Assembly: GCA_959020415.1 (NCBI GenBank)
Contig: CAUERX010000004.1
Coordinates: 1 to 64,000 of the forward strand
Source: an uncultured bacterium
GTDB taxonomy: Bacteria; Bacillota_I; Bacilli_A; RF39; UBA660
DNA: 64,000 nt
Reading direction: 5' to 3'
Of this stretch, positions 55,390 to 63,912 are shown piece after piece. The translations under genes and the position numbers were made by a program. A model generated the notes under the pieces. The model was not told where the DNA came from. It saw only the letters and a list, made by a program, of their open reading frames with translations, and searched no databases. Within the stretch, counting starts at the first letter, position 1; each line of letters opens with the position of its first letter.

Positions 55390-56100
55390 ATGGACAAAAA
55401 TACTTTAATAAATGATTTAAAAAATAAAAAAGCATGGATTCCCAATAGCATTACTGCATTAAGACTGTTTGGACCAGTAATAATACCCAAAATGGCCTTT
55501 TCTAAAAACGTCGCAGGAACCCTTGGAGTCACAGCTCTACTAGCCTTGACTGATTTTGCTGATGGAAAAGTCGCCAGAAAATTAAATGCTGAAACAGAAT
55601 TAGGTGCTAAACTAGATCCAATTATCGATAAAATATTTGCTATAGGACTATTAGGACAAGCCATACCAGCAAACCCTGTCATGCTTATTCCATTAATTGG
55701 CGAAACAACAATAGGTGTTATTAATGCTACCTCTTTAATGAATGGCGGTAATCCTCGTAGCAAACAATCTGGCAGACTAAAAATGTGGCCTCTTTCTACG
55801 GCTCTTATATCTGAGTATTTAACTATTGCTACTGACAACCCAAAATTTAAAACTGCTGCCAATCTTTGTATAGCAGTAACGGCAATTCTAGAAGGCGTAA
55901 ATATTTACGAATATTATAACTCATCACGAAAAGACCGCCAAACTATAGTAGAAAATAATGTTTCAGAAGAAACGTTCACAAAAGAAACAACACCAGACAA
56001 ACAAACCAAAGAAAACGAAAGTCTAAAACCCGAAAATATCATTCCAACCCAAGTGACTTATCAAAAAAGAAAATATATTAAATACAACATAAAAAAGTGA
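55390..56100 (+). CDS. CDP-alcohol phosphatidyltransferase family protein
   Basis: This 236-residue membrane enzyme would move a phosphatidyl group from CDP-diacylglycerol to an alcohol such as glycerol-3-phosphate. The family motif D-x2-DG-x2-AR-x8-G-x3-D-x3-D is complete (DFADGKVAR then GAKLDPIIDK, about residues 55-80), preceded by WIPNSITALRLFGPVI. About five to six membrane segments follow. The last 50 residues are charged and Lys/Glu-rich, longer than in PgsA. The ATG at 55390 follows AAGGTG; TACAAT is upstream. The alcohol substrate is not certain: PgsA is one option. Confidence 0.82.
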   Translation: MDKNTLINDLKNKKAWIPNSITALRLFGPVIIPKMAFSKNVAGTLGVTALLALTDFADGKVARKLNAETELGAKLDPIIDKIFAIGLLGQAIPANPVMLIPLIGETTIGVINATSLMNGGNPRSKQSGRLKMWPLSTALISEYLTIATDNPKFKTAANLCIAVTAILEGVNIYEYYNSSRKDRQTIVENNVSEETFTKETTPDKQTKENESLKPENIIPTQVTYQKRKYIKYNIKK

Positions 56101-56118
56101 TAATTAATAAAGTTGTCA

Positions 56119-56148
56119 ATAAAAAGTAGACACTTTTTTTATGTCTAC
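56119..56148 (-). terminator. terminator after the rhomboid gene
   Basis: GTAGACA and TGTCTAC form a seven-pair stem around a nine-base loop; on the minus strand TTTTTATTG follows. It also lies past the + strand phosphatidyltransferase gene. Confidence 0.8.
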
Positions 56149-56182
56149 ATTTATCTTACAACTTCAAATTAAATCACTTTTT

Positions 56183-57322
56183 TTATCCAAATAATCCTCT
56201 TTGAAAAGTCATGAATAAAATTACTCCAATATAGATAGTATATAAAATTACTCCATTTATCATTTCGAATTTCGTTGACTTATATTTTATACCAACAGCC
56301 ATAGTAGCCAAAATACCACCAATTAAACCGCCAACATGAGCCCAGTTATCAATACCCGGCATTAAACCAATCAATAAATTGACAATTATCAGTGGAATAA
56401 TTTGTGATTTTACTACAGTTTCTAAATAAAGACGATAATGATATCCAAAATATAATAATGATCCTAGTAAACCAAAGATAGCACCTGAGGCTCCTACGCT
56501 ATAACCAGTACTAAAGAATATTGAAAGCACACTGCCGGCAAGACCACTTAATAAATAAACTGCCAAGTATTTTCCTTTTCCAAGAAAACTTTCAAGTTGC
56601 ATGCCAATTATATATAATGCATAACAGTTAAATACTAAATGAACTATATTAGCATGTAGAAATACACCTGTAATTAATCTAAAATACTCTCCATTCAAAA
56701 TAGAAAATCTATTGACTGCTAAATCATCAGTCAATCCAAACATTGTTGTTAATAAAAACATAATAATATTAATACCAATTAAAACATAAGTAACAATTGG
56801 TTTTTTCATTGTAAAAACTTCTTCGTTCATTTTCGCCTCTCCTTCGTTCTTTGCCGCAATATCACCAGTTATTTTCATAAATAACTCCATCCCCTTTTCC
56901 TTAAAAGACATTTTTTTCATTATGTCCGGAAATGAATCAATAATGAAATGGTATTTTTCCAGATCATTAGTTTGTGCCACTGCTGCCACATCTATTTTAG
57001 GAATATCTTCATATTTCTCAATATTAACATTATCACCTAAATTTACAAAAATACTTAAAGTATTCATTTTAAAAGACATCGTTTTCTTTTTAATAGCTTT
57101 AGTTAATTGTTTCGTCTTGGCTAAGTCAAATTCAAACTGTTCATTATTATGAATATAATGTGACACAATTCTAATAATTTTATAATCCTCTTCTAAATTT
57201 TCAAGCCAAATTTCTTCCTCAAGCCCTCTAATAATAACCGGACTATACTTCTTTTCTGAGATAAAATAACGAAGTAATTTCATAACTAGCTCTTCATTCT
57301 TAGGATCTATAGCCTCGTTCAT
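56183..57322 (-). CDS. gluP: rhomboid intramembrane serine protease (YqgP/GluP-like)
   Basis: This 379-residue protein has a soluble N-terminal domain of about 170 residues and a seven-segment rhomboid domain. The catalytic residues are visible: nucleophile Ser in SVGASGAIFG and His in DNWAHVGGL, with the HANIVHLVFNCYAL stretch for the oxyanion region. The size and N-terminal domain match Bacillus YqgP, which cleaves membrane proteins including a magnesium transporter. The ATG at 57322 follows AGGAGG and lies 10 bases after rluD. It is third in the lspA-rluD operon. Confidence 0.9.
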   Translation of the reverse strand: MNEAIDPKNEELVMKLLRYFISEKKYSPVIIRGLEEEIWLENLEEDYKIIRIVSHYIHNNEQFEFDLAKTKQLTKAIKKKTMSFKMNTLSIFVNLGDNVNIEKYEDIPKIDVAAVAQTNDLEKYHFIIDSFPDIMKKMSFKEKGMELFMKITGDIAAKNEGEAKMNEEVFTMKKPIVTYVLIGINIIMFLLTTMFGLTDDLAVNRFSILNGEYFRLITGVFLHANIVHLVFNCYALYIIGMQLESFLGKGKYLAVYLLSGLAGSVLSIFFSTGYSVGASGAIFGLLGSLLYFGYHYRLYLETVVKSQIIPLIIVNLLIGLMPGIDNWAHVGGLIGGILATMAVGIKYKSTKFEMINGVILYTIYIGVILFMTFQRGLFG

Positions 57323-57332
57323 ATATAACCTC

Positions 57333-58211
57333 CTACTCAAAATAACTCATAATATTTAAAAACTTTTCTGGAAGTTCACTATCAAACTCCATATATTCAC
57401 CTGTAGTTGGATGAATAAAACCAAGTTCTTTAGCATGTAAACATTGCCCAGAATCATCAATTAATTTACGTTTACCATAAACTGGATCATTAACAATTGG
57501 GTGCCCAATATAATCCATATGAACTCTTATTTGATGAGTTCTACCTGTTTCCAATTTTAATTCAATCAAGGTTACCTCATCAAATCTTTTTAAGACTTTA
57601 AAGTGAGTAATTGCTTCTTTACCATCTGGATTTATAGCCATTTTTTTACGATCAGCACCTGATCTTCCAATTGGTGCATCAATTAAACCAGTGTCATTAG
57701 GAATAACACCCCAAACTAAGGCCACATATTTTCGATAAGTTGTCTTAGCAGCTAGTTGTTCTGCTAAAGCCTCATGAGCTTTATTATTTTTAGCAACCAT
57801 TAATAGTCCAGTTGTATTAGCATCAATTCGATGAACAATTCCTGGACGGAATTCACCATTTTTATCACTAAGTTTACTATGATATAAAAGTCCATTAACT
57901 AACGTTCCATGATAATTACCAGGAGCTGGATGAACAACCACTCCATTTGCTTTATTGACAATAATAACATCTTCGTCTTCGTATACAATATCTAAATCCA
58001 TTTTTTCAGGCAAAACGTCCATTGCCTCTTCAACATGATTAACTTCAATCACATCACCTTCTTTAACAATGTATCCACCTTTTGTTTCCATACCATTTAC
58101 TAAAACTTCAGAAGCCTTAATTATTTTACTAACATTGCTTCGGCTTATATCCATGGCCTCTGCTAAAAAATTATCTAATCTAATTCCTGGATTATTTACC
58201 TGATACTTCAT
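57333..58211 (-). CDS. rluD: 23S rRNA pseudouridine synthase RluD-family
   Basis: This 292-residue enzyme makes pseudouridine in large-subunit rRNA. It has an N-terminal S4 RNA-binding domain (about 8-70, RLDNFLAEAMDISRSNV) and the RluA-type catalytic domain with PGIVHRIDANTTGLLM, where the catalytic Asp is D in HRID, then LETGRTHQIRVH. The ATG follows AAGGAG; its start lies inside lspA (20-base overlap), the common lspA-rluD arrangement. RluA/RluC paralogs are possible, but position next to lspA favours RluD. Confidence 0.92.
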   Translation of the reverse strand: MKYQVNNPGIRLDNFLAEAMDISRSNVSKIIKASEVLVNGMETKGGYIVKEGDVIEVNHVEEAMDVLPEKMDLDIVYEDEDVIIVNKANGVVVHPAPGNYHGTLVNGLLYHSKLSDKNGEFRPGIVHRIDANTTGLLMVAKNNKAHEALAEQLAAKTTYRKYVALVWGVIPNDTGLIDAPIGRSGADRKKMAINPDGKEAITHFKVLKRFDEVTLIELKLETGRTHQIRVHMDYIGHPIVNDPVYGKRKLIDDSGQCLHAKELGFIHPTTGEYMEFDSELPEKFLNIMSYFE

Positions 58212-58659
58212 TTTTTTCTCCTTTTACTAGATGAATAACAATTAATACAATCGATACCATTATACACACATCGGCTAAATTAAATACCGGAAAATTATAT
58301 CCGAAAACATTAAAGTCTAAATAATCAATAACATAACCTCGTACAATTCTATCTATTAAATTGCCTAAAATACCACCAATTAAAATGCCATACAAATACT
58401 CTTCTACTTTAACTAAATCTCTATCCTTAATAAAAAAATAATAAATTAAGCATAAAGAAATAATCGAAACAACAATTAAAAATAAAGTATTTGAACTTAA
58501 AATACTAAAAGCCGCCCCTGTATTTTGAATCATTGTTAGCGAAAAAAAGTTAGAAATCACTTCAACACTACTACCAAATGATAATAACCAAAATAAAACA
58601 TTTTTAATAACTTGGTCAATAAGTGTACATATTACCGCAATTACTATAACCTTTTTCAT
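58192..58659 (-). CDS. lspA: signal peptidase II (lipoprotein) LspA
   Basis: LspA removes signal peptides from lipoproteins after lipidation. The 155-residue protein has four membrane segments and the catalytic Asp pair in GNLIDRIVRGYVIDYLDF and FNLADVCI, plus IQNTGAAFSIL near residue 50. The ATG at 58659 follows GGTGAAG. TATAAT is just upstream, so it heads the lspA-rluD-rhomboid operon. Confidence 0.95.
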   Translation of the reverse strand: MKKVIVIAVICTLIDQVIKNVLFWLLSFGSSVEVISNFFSLTMIQNTGAAFSILSSNTLFLIVVSIISLCLIYYFFIKDRDLVKVEEYLYGILIGGILGNLIDRIVRGYVIDYLDFNVFGYNFPVFNLADVCIMVSIVLIVIHLVKGEKNEVSGK

Positions 58660-58689
58660 TTTCTTCACCAATGTTTATTATATCAAAAA

Positions 58690-58722
58690 TTAAAAAAAAA
58701 AGATAGGCTATATTAAACCTAA
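58690..58722 (-). terminator. weak terminator after the sortase gene
   Basis: On the minus strand TAGG and CCTA (plus a G-U pair) form a short stem, followed by a long T-run. It precedes the lspA promoter. Confidence 0.5.
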
Positions 58723-59654
58723 CTAATTGTTCTACTAGCAGTCACCTCTGACGCTACTGGAAGTTCTTGATATTTTTCTAATTGATGAGCCTGTGCAAAA
58801 ACTAAAACACGATTTTCAGGGTTACTATGATCTGAAGAATTAGTATAAGGACAAGTCCAAAAACACACTATTGGCTCATCCATATTCGGTACTATTCCTG
58901 TATCAATATCTGAACTGCCAACTATATATTCCATTTTATTATTGAAATCTTCCTCGTCAGCATAATTACCAACCCAATTCAAAACTCTAGACGCATCGTA
59001 TACCCCAGACGCAAAAATCTCCAAATTATAGTGACCATATTCATCTTTATAATCAATGCTTGGATTTTGTTCGTACATTTCAATTGCTGTTTTCTTAGCT
59101 GAACTACTATCAGTATCAGCAAAGTCCGCCAGTTTTCCAAACATTAAATCATCGGTCCCCGGAATTTCTCCAATATTATGGCCATAAATAATAATAAAAT
59201 CATCACTTAAACCTTCACGATTACGCCAATCTTTATAAATAGAACCAACAAGCGAAGGATTTCCATTAACATCGTGCTTAAGACCATATTCGTTATCACT
59301 ATACTGCTGAACCGAAAGAGTTCCATCAGCAGTAGTGAAAATTCCAGGTGCATTTATATAAGCTTTGGTATCCCCTTCATATATCCAAGGTGACTCTGCC
59401 CAAGGTATTTCGTCCGAAACACCAAAAATTTGATTGGTATCTAAAGCCACTTGTTCATTTCGATGATCATTTACATACTCACTAGCCAAACTATCACTAT
59501 ATGCATAATGTCCAAACAATGCTCCAATCGCTAATACACTAAAAACGGCAACAGATACCCCTGCTTTTTGGACTAGTTTCCATCTTCTTTGTTTTTGAAT
59601 TTCCTTATAAAATTGCATATTGCAAGCATCTGTATTAAATTCATATTTCGACAT
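58719..59654 (-). CDS. class B sortase
   Basis: This 311-residue membrane-anchored transpeptidase would link a sorted protein to the wall or a pilus. It has a basic cytoplasmic N-terminus, one membrane segment (about 33-52), and the sortase domain with FIIIYGHNI (catalytic His), CFWTC (the Cys of the TLxTC-like motif) and ENRVLVFA (catalytic Arg). Insertions before the Cys and the YGHN motif place it in class B. The ATG at 59654 follows GAGG. It is the third gene of the cvpA-thioredoxin operon. No sorted-substrate motif was found in the proteins of this window. Confidence 0.88.
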   Translation of the reverse strand: MSKYEFNTDACNMQFYKEIQKQRRWKLVQKAGVSVAVFSVLAIGALFGHYAYSDSLASEYVNDHRNEQVALDTNQIFGVSDEIPWAESPWIYEGDTKAYINAPGIFTTADGTLSVQQYSDNEYGLKHDVNGNPSLVGSIYKDWRNREGLSDDFIIIYGHNIGEIPGTDDLMFGKLADFADTDSSSAKKTAIEMYEQNPSIDYKDEYGHYNLEIFASGVYDASRVLNWVGNYADEEDFNNKMEYIVGSSDIDTGIVPNMDEPIVCFWTCPYTNSSDHSNPENRVLVFAQAHQLEKYQELPVASEVTASRTIS

Positions 59655-59683
59655 CACTAATTACCTCATCTTAAATCTAAATA

Positions 59684-59980
59684 CTATTTCCCTATCCACT
59701 CTAAAATTACTTCTTTTGGCATATAACCAACTTTAGTATCATAAGTTCCATCTTCTTTAAAATAAATTAAAGTAGGAACACTCATAACTCCATAACGTTT
59801 ACAAAGTTCAAGATTTTCGTCAATATTAACCTTAACAATTTGAATTTTATCACTCATACTTTCAAGTTCAGACCCAAGCATTTTACAAGGTCCACACCAA
59901 GTAGCAAAGAAATCAACTAAAACATCACCATTAGCTACCAAAGTATCAAAATTTTCCTCATTTCCTATAATTATATCCAT
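59684..59980 (-). CDS. trxA: thioredoxin
   Basis: This 98-residue cytoplasmic thioredoxin reduces disulfides through W28-C29-G30-P31-C32. The cis-Pro motif SVPTLIYF follows. The ATG at 59980 comes one base after the cvpA stop and after GAGGAGG; an in-frame start 15 bases earlier lies inside that site. The length is slightly short but complete. It is placed between cvpA and sortase in one operon. Several thioredoxins may exist elsewhere, so the name is generic. Confidence 0.9.
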   Translation of the reverse strand: MDIIIGNEENFDTLVANGDVLVDFFATWCGPCKMLGSELESMSDKIQIVKVNIDENLELCKRYGVMSVPTLIYFKEDGTYDTKVGYMPKEVILEWIGK

Positions 59981-59981
59981 T

Positions 59982-60701
59982 CTATTCCTCCTCATATTTT
60001 TCTAATAATTTATCTGCTCCATCAATATGAAGCTTTCCTTTATCAATCAACTTCTGCACTGTTGTCGCTTTTACTATATCATATTTCAAAAATAAATCAA
60101 GCGCCTCCAAATTAAATTCGTTACTACTATCAGTATTTTTGTATTTTTCACTTAAATCAACAAATTCATCAAATACGGTTAAAGACTTACTAGCAAAAGA
60201 TGATAAAATCGGTGTATTTTCTAAAATTGGTTTTTGCCATCCTGAAGATTTTACAAAATCACTACCCGCAAAATTCGGAAGAGCCAAAACATATAAAACT
60301 ACAAAAACCACAATATAATTCTTTATCAACCCCACTACTGCCCCTAGTATTTTAGAAGGAATTCCTAAAATAATTGTTAAAGTCAAAATCTTTTCAAAAA
60401 TTGTCGTCGCTAATAACAATATCTTTAAAATAATAAGTAATATTCCAAACACTAACGCAAAAGCAATAATTTCATATACCGCAATATTCAAAACTGAAAC
60501 ACCTTTGATTAAACCATAAAAATCAAAAAAAGGTAAATAATTCATCATAAATTCACTAATTGGATTTTTTAAAACAAAAGCAATTACAACTATTAATATA
60601 TAGCCAACACAATTAACCAGGCTTTTCGTAAATCCCTGCTTAAATCCAATTAAAGCACCTAATAATAGAAATATTATAATACATAAATCGATTATACTCA
60701 T
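59982..60701 (-). CDS. CvpA-family membrane protein
   Basis: This 239-residue protein has four to five membrane segments and the CvpA/YshB pattern: IIDLCIIIFLLLGALIGFKQGF at the start, GIPSKILGAVVGLIKNYIVV in the middle. The C-terminal 80 residues are soluble, with alternating Lys/Asp. CvpA proteins have been linked to colicin V export in E. coli and to envelope tolerance elsewhere, but the general function is unclear. ATG after AGGAGG. It heads the cvpA-thioredoxin-sortase operon, divergent from rnhC. Confidence 0.82.
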   Translation of the reverse strand: MSIIDLCIIIFLLLGALIGFKQGFTKSLVNCVGYILIVVIAFVLKNPISEFMMNYLPFFDFYGLIKGVSVLNIAVYEIIAFALVFGILLIILKILLLATTIFEKILTLTIILGIPSKILGAVVGLIKNYIVVFVVLYVLALPNFAGSDFVKSSGWQKPILENTPILSSFASKSLTVFDEFVDLSEKYKNTDSSNEFNLEALDLFLKYDIVKATTVQKLIDKGKLHIDGADKLLEKYEEE

Positions 60702-60768
60702 ATTATGACCTCCTATACAAATTATATTACATTCATCCTAAAAAAGAAAGCAATTACAATGGATAGTA

Positions 60769-60797
60769 TTGTGAATCTCGATTTTTTATGTTAAAAT
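60769..60797 (+). promoter_or_regulatory. promoter of rnhC
   Basis: TTGTGA (60769-60774), a 17-base spacer and TAAAAT (60792-60797), 16 bases before the ATG at 60814. Confidence 0.65.
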
Positions 60798-60813
60798 GTG
60801 TATAGGTGATAAC

Positions 60814-61785
60814 ATGGCAAAAAACGAAGTTCGTACCGTTACAGTAAAATTAAGTGACAACACGATGAGAAAAATGAATGAATACTTTGAAGATAAAAAA
60901 AGAGACGTTACGCCTCCATATGCTGTCTTTCAAGCAAAAGAAGCTGATACAATGGTTACTTTATACCAATCAGGAAAAGCTGTTTTCCAAGGTATAAGTG
61001 CAGATATAGATGCTAATATTTGGATTGAGACTGAAAAAAACTTAAACCCAAATAAAAAAGTAGAATATAAAATGGTTGATAATAATCCTAAGTCAAAACC
61101 AACTCCTGAAGTAAAACATACTGACGGAAAACTTTATAAATGCACTTCAATTGGTTCTGATGAAGTTGGAACTGGTGATTATTTTGGGCCAATCGTAGTT
61201 ACAGCAACTTATGTTACTAAAGAAGATATTCCTTTTTTAGAGTCATTAGGAGTTCGTGATTCTAAAAAAATAACCGATGAACACATTTTAAAAGTAGTTC
61301 CTGAAATTATTAAAAAAATACCATATTCTTGTATGATCTTATCAAATAAAGAATATAACGATAAATATAATGAAAAAATGAATTTAAATGCTATTAAAGC
61401 TAACCTTCATAATAAAGTTTTATTAGACATGAATAAACAATTTAAAAAACATGATTATATTGTTGTCGATCAATTTACCGATCCATTTATTTATTATAAA
61501 TATATTAATAATTTACCAGAAGTTCAAAGGAAAATTACTTTTGTAACAAAAGCTGAAGATAAATGTCTATCTGTAGCTTGTGGATCTTTAATCAGTCGCT
61601 ATGTTTTAATTAAAGAATTTGAAAAGCTTTCCAAACAAATGGGAGTTAGACTTCCAAAAGGAGCTGGTCAAAAAGTTGATGAAGTTGGAGCCGAATTAAT
61701 TAAAACTCATGGTATCGAGATATTGAAAGAAATTGCTAAATACAATTTTAAAAATACTGACAAAATAAAAGAATTAGCTAAATAG
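60814..61785 (+). CDS. rnhC: ribonuclease HIII
   Basis: RNase HIII removes RNA from RNA-DNA hybrids. The 323-residue protein has the TBP-like N-terminal substrate-binding domain (about 1-90) specific to HIII, then the catalytic domain with GSDEVGTGDYFGP, where D116 and E117 are the first acidic ligands, followed by GVRDSKK and a later VVDQF. The ATG at 60814 follows AGGTGAT; an in-frame start 18 bases earlier is not used. It is transcribed alone, divergent from cvpA; rnhC and cvpA are often neighbours in Bacillota. Confidence 0.93.
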   Translation: MAKNEVRTVTVKLSDNTMRKMNEYFEDKKRDVTPPYAVFQAKEADTMVTLYQSGKAVFQGISADIDANIWIETEKNLNPNKKVEYKMVDNNPKSKPTPEVKHTDGKLYKCTSIGSDEVGTGDYFGPIVVTATYVTKEDIPFLESLGVRDSKKITDEHILKVVPEIIKKIPYSCMILSNKEYNDKYNEKMNLNAIKANLHNKVLLDMNKQFKKHDYIVVDQFTDPFIYYKYINNLPEVQRKITFVTKAEDKCLSVACGSLISRYVLIKEFEKLSKQMGVRLPKGAGQKVDEVGAELIKTHGIEILKEIAKYNFKNTDKIKELAK

Positions 61786-61797
61786 CTAATTTTTTTG
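61772..61797 (+). terminator. terminator after rnhC
   Basis: AATTAGCT, loop AAAT and AGCTAATT form an eight-pair stem spanning the stop, followed by TTTTTG. Confidence 0.85.
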
Positions 61798-61799
61798 CA

Positions 61800-61970
61800 A
61801 ATAAAAAGCCCAGAAGCGGACGTTTAACGATTAAAACCCTATCTTCTAGGTGGGCATCACATTACAAGCATTAGGAGCCTTGTGTAAACACAAGTATTCA
61901 ACACCGCAAGCAAATTAGATTCCCAATCGTTAACGCGTAGGTTTTTGATAATTGTCCAATCTTCTAGACA
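61800..61970 (-). ncRNA. ssrS: 6S RNA
   Basis: 6S RNA mimics an open promoter and binds sigma-A RNA polymerase in stationary phase. A TATAAT at 61981-61976 (minus strand) starts a transcript with no open frame. Its middle, GCGGTGTTGAATAC then a CTTGTG/CACAAG hairpin and GGCTCC, closely follows the recalled 6S central bulge (E. coli GCCGATATTTCATACC, a hairpin, CGCTCC). CGTTAACGATT near the 5' end pairs with AATCGTTAAACG near the 3' end (one bulge) as a closing stem, and CTTCTGGGCTTTTT ends it. Exact ends are uncertain. A covariance search would settle the call. Confidence 0.7.
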
Positions 61971-62025
61971 ACTATATTATAGCACAAAAAAAGAAAAAAA
62001 GCATCCCTTTTCATTTAGATTGACA

Positions 62026-62861
62026 CTATTTACCATTTTTAGATGAAAAATACTTTTTTTCTAATTTGGGATATATAACTTCACTAATCACAGCGGCTGC
62101 ACTATGAAGTCCTACACCACGATTGATAACTCCATTAGCGATTTCATCAATTTCCAAAGAAAATGTCTCTAAACCGTCACATATTTCATTTAAAGTAGAA
62201 AGGTCAGATTCAATCAGAAAATCCCTTACAAAATCTGAAGAAAGTGGATTCATTTCGATAATTCTTGTAAACTGCGAAGAAATATGTTCTGCATTACCAT
62301 CACTAATTTTCTCGCCAATACTCTCATCTTTAACGCCAGCAAAGCTGATTGGATCATTAGAATCAAATTTACGTTTTGGCATTTCCGTACATTGTCCTTC
62401 GGCTATAAAAGTTACCCCAGAAATATCATAATAATCATGAACTCCAAGTTCCCCACTAACAGTATAAAACTCTGAAATCTTGGCCATGGATAAAAAAATA
62501 TTGTCAGTCCCATTAACAAACATTCCGTCGGCATCCTCAATCAAAACAATACCCTTAGCTCTTGAACCTTTTTCATCATTATTATCAGATAACTTAACTA
62601 TTGCCTCAGTCATTTGAAATCTTTTAAAACTACCATCAGCAAATGCTCCATTAATTCGGTAAAAAGGTAATCCCATTGCTTCCGCACATTTTCCGCAAAG
62701 CAAAGTTTTTCCTACTCCTACAGAACCTAATAATAAAATATTTTTTTATTATAAAGACCATATTTTAAATTATGATTGACCGTTAATATCATTTTTTTAA
62801 TTGCCTCATTTTGATGCACAACTGACCTTTTAACTTTTGCATAAACCTTTTCTAATTTCGT
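62026..62861 (-). pseudogene. frameshifted AAA+ ATPase (ClpX-like) gene
   Basis: Two frames join at a run of seven A (62747-62741, minus strand). The first part reads KLEKVYAKVKRSVVHQNEAI to LYNKK; the second continues as NILLLGSVGVGKTLLCG (Walker A) and LIEDADGMF (Walker B), then about 200 residues. The arrangement resembles ClpX-type AAA+ domains. The expected start position, directly after AAGGGTGG, holds ACG rather than ATG. As it stands the product would be cut before the ATP site. A single base error in the homopolymer could explain the shift but not the missing start codon. It has its own promoter. Confidence 0.7.
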
Positions 62862-62884
62862 AAAACCACCCTTAATAAGTATCT

Positions 62885-62913
62885 ATTATATCACTTCAAT
62901 AAAACTAAATCAA
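62885..62913 (-). promoter_or_regulatory. promoter of the AAA+ gene
   Basis: On the minus strand TTGATT (62913-62908), a 17-base spacer and TATAAT (62890-62885). It overlaps the end of the upstream TtcA-like gene. Confidence 0.7.
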
Positions 62914-63701
62914 TCATATTTACTATGGAAATCACTATCACAATGATATCCAATTACTGTATTTAAATTAACGTTATTCGCAGATGTAAATAAACTTTTT
63001 TTAACATCTTTATTATAACGTTCCAAATAAGTAAGCAAGGTCTTCATCTCAGCTCTTTTCCCACTACTTTTAGCCGTAACTGTACATGCACAATCAATAA
63101 AACTTAAATGATTAAAATTCTTCCAAGCAATTATATTTTTTTCTTCAATTAAATAAAGTGGTCTAATTAATTCCATTCCTTCAAAATTATCACTTTCAAG
63201 CTTAGGTAACATTGATGAATAAGAACCATTATATATTAAATTAAGAAGGATTGTTTCAACAACATCATCCATATGATGACCTAACGCAATTTTATTACAG
63301 CCCATTTTCTTCGCATAATCATATAAATAGCCTCTACGCATTTTCGCACAAAAATAACAAGGATTGTCAAACCGTTCAGAAATTTTAAAAATTGGTGCTT
63401 CAAATATCTCTGCTTCAATATTTAAAAGATTCAAATTATCTTTGATTTTACTTAATACCTCCTCGGTGTAACCTGGATTCATTACGATAAATTTCAATTC
63501 GAAACTAACCATTCCATGTCTCTGCAATTCCTGCATACATTTAGCCAGTAAAAAAGAATCTTTCCCGCCGCTCATGCATACTGCAACTTTATCATTTTCT
63601 TCAACCAAATGATAATTTTTAATCGCTTTAATAAATTTACTCCAAATTTCTTTACGATATTTTTTAATTATACTTTTCTCAATTATACGATATTTTTCCA
63701 T
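62910..63701 (-). CDS. TtcA-like PP-loop tRNA thiolation enzyme
   Basis: This 263-residue enzyme belongs to the PP-loop ATPases that thiolate tRNA bases (TtcA makes 2-thiocytidine at position 32). The PP-loop VAVCMSGGKDSFLLAK lies at about residues 40-55. The NPCYFCAKMRRGYLY motif holds the C-x2-C for a catalytic Fe-S cluster, and LGHHMDDVVETILLN follows. A later CACTV adds possible cluster ligands. The ATG at 63701 follows GAGAGGCG; an in-frame start 18 bases earlier is less supported. It is a single gene downstream of aspS. The exact base modified is inferred from the family. Confidence 0.85.
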   Translation of the reverse strand: MEKYRIIEKSIIKKYRKEIWSKFIKAIKNYHLVEENDKVAVCMSGGKDSFLLAKCMQELQRHGMVSFELKFIVMNPGYTEEVLSKIKDNLNLLNIEAEIFEAPIFKISERFDNPCYFCAKMRRGYLYDYAKKMGCNKIALGHHMDDVVETILLNLIYNGSYSSMLPKLESDNFEGMELIRPLYLIEEKNIIAWKNFNHLSFIDCACTVTAKSSGKRAEMKTLLTYLERYNKDVKKSLFTSANNVNLNTVIGYHCDSDFHSKYD

Positions 63702-63774
63702 CAAATCGCCTCTCATCAAGTATATAATATTTACTCAGCTAAAGCAAGAAAAAGATGAAATATAACATTTTAAA

Positions 63775-63810
63775 ACAAAAAAATACATTTAATCTTAAAA
63801 ATGCATTTTC
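63775..63810 (-). terminator. terminator downstream of aspS
   Basis: AAATACATTT (63781-63790) and AAATGCATTT (63799-63808) pair over ten positions with one G-U around an eight-base loop; on the minus strand TTTTG follows. Confidence 0.65.
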
Positions 63811-63912
63811 GTTCTATAAATTAAAATATTATTTTTTTAATATCCTATTTAAAGTCTCCACACTTAATAAATTAGCTATTTGAAACTTTCCTTTACCTCA
63901 TTTCAACTTCAA

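Noticed and set aside
55356..55862. A 168-codon open frame on the minus strand
   Set aside because: It lies entirely opposite the CDP-alcohol phosphatidyltransferase gene, has no ribosome site, and shows no domain.
62123..62475. Open frames on the + strand over the AAA+ gene
   Set aside because: They are antisense shadows of the AAA+ coding sequence with no start signals.
63816..63912. Short minus-strand peptide after aspS (GKFQIANLLSVETLNRILKK)
   Set aside because: It needs a frameshift to join a start codon and has no ribosome site; too short to support.
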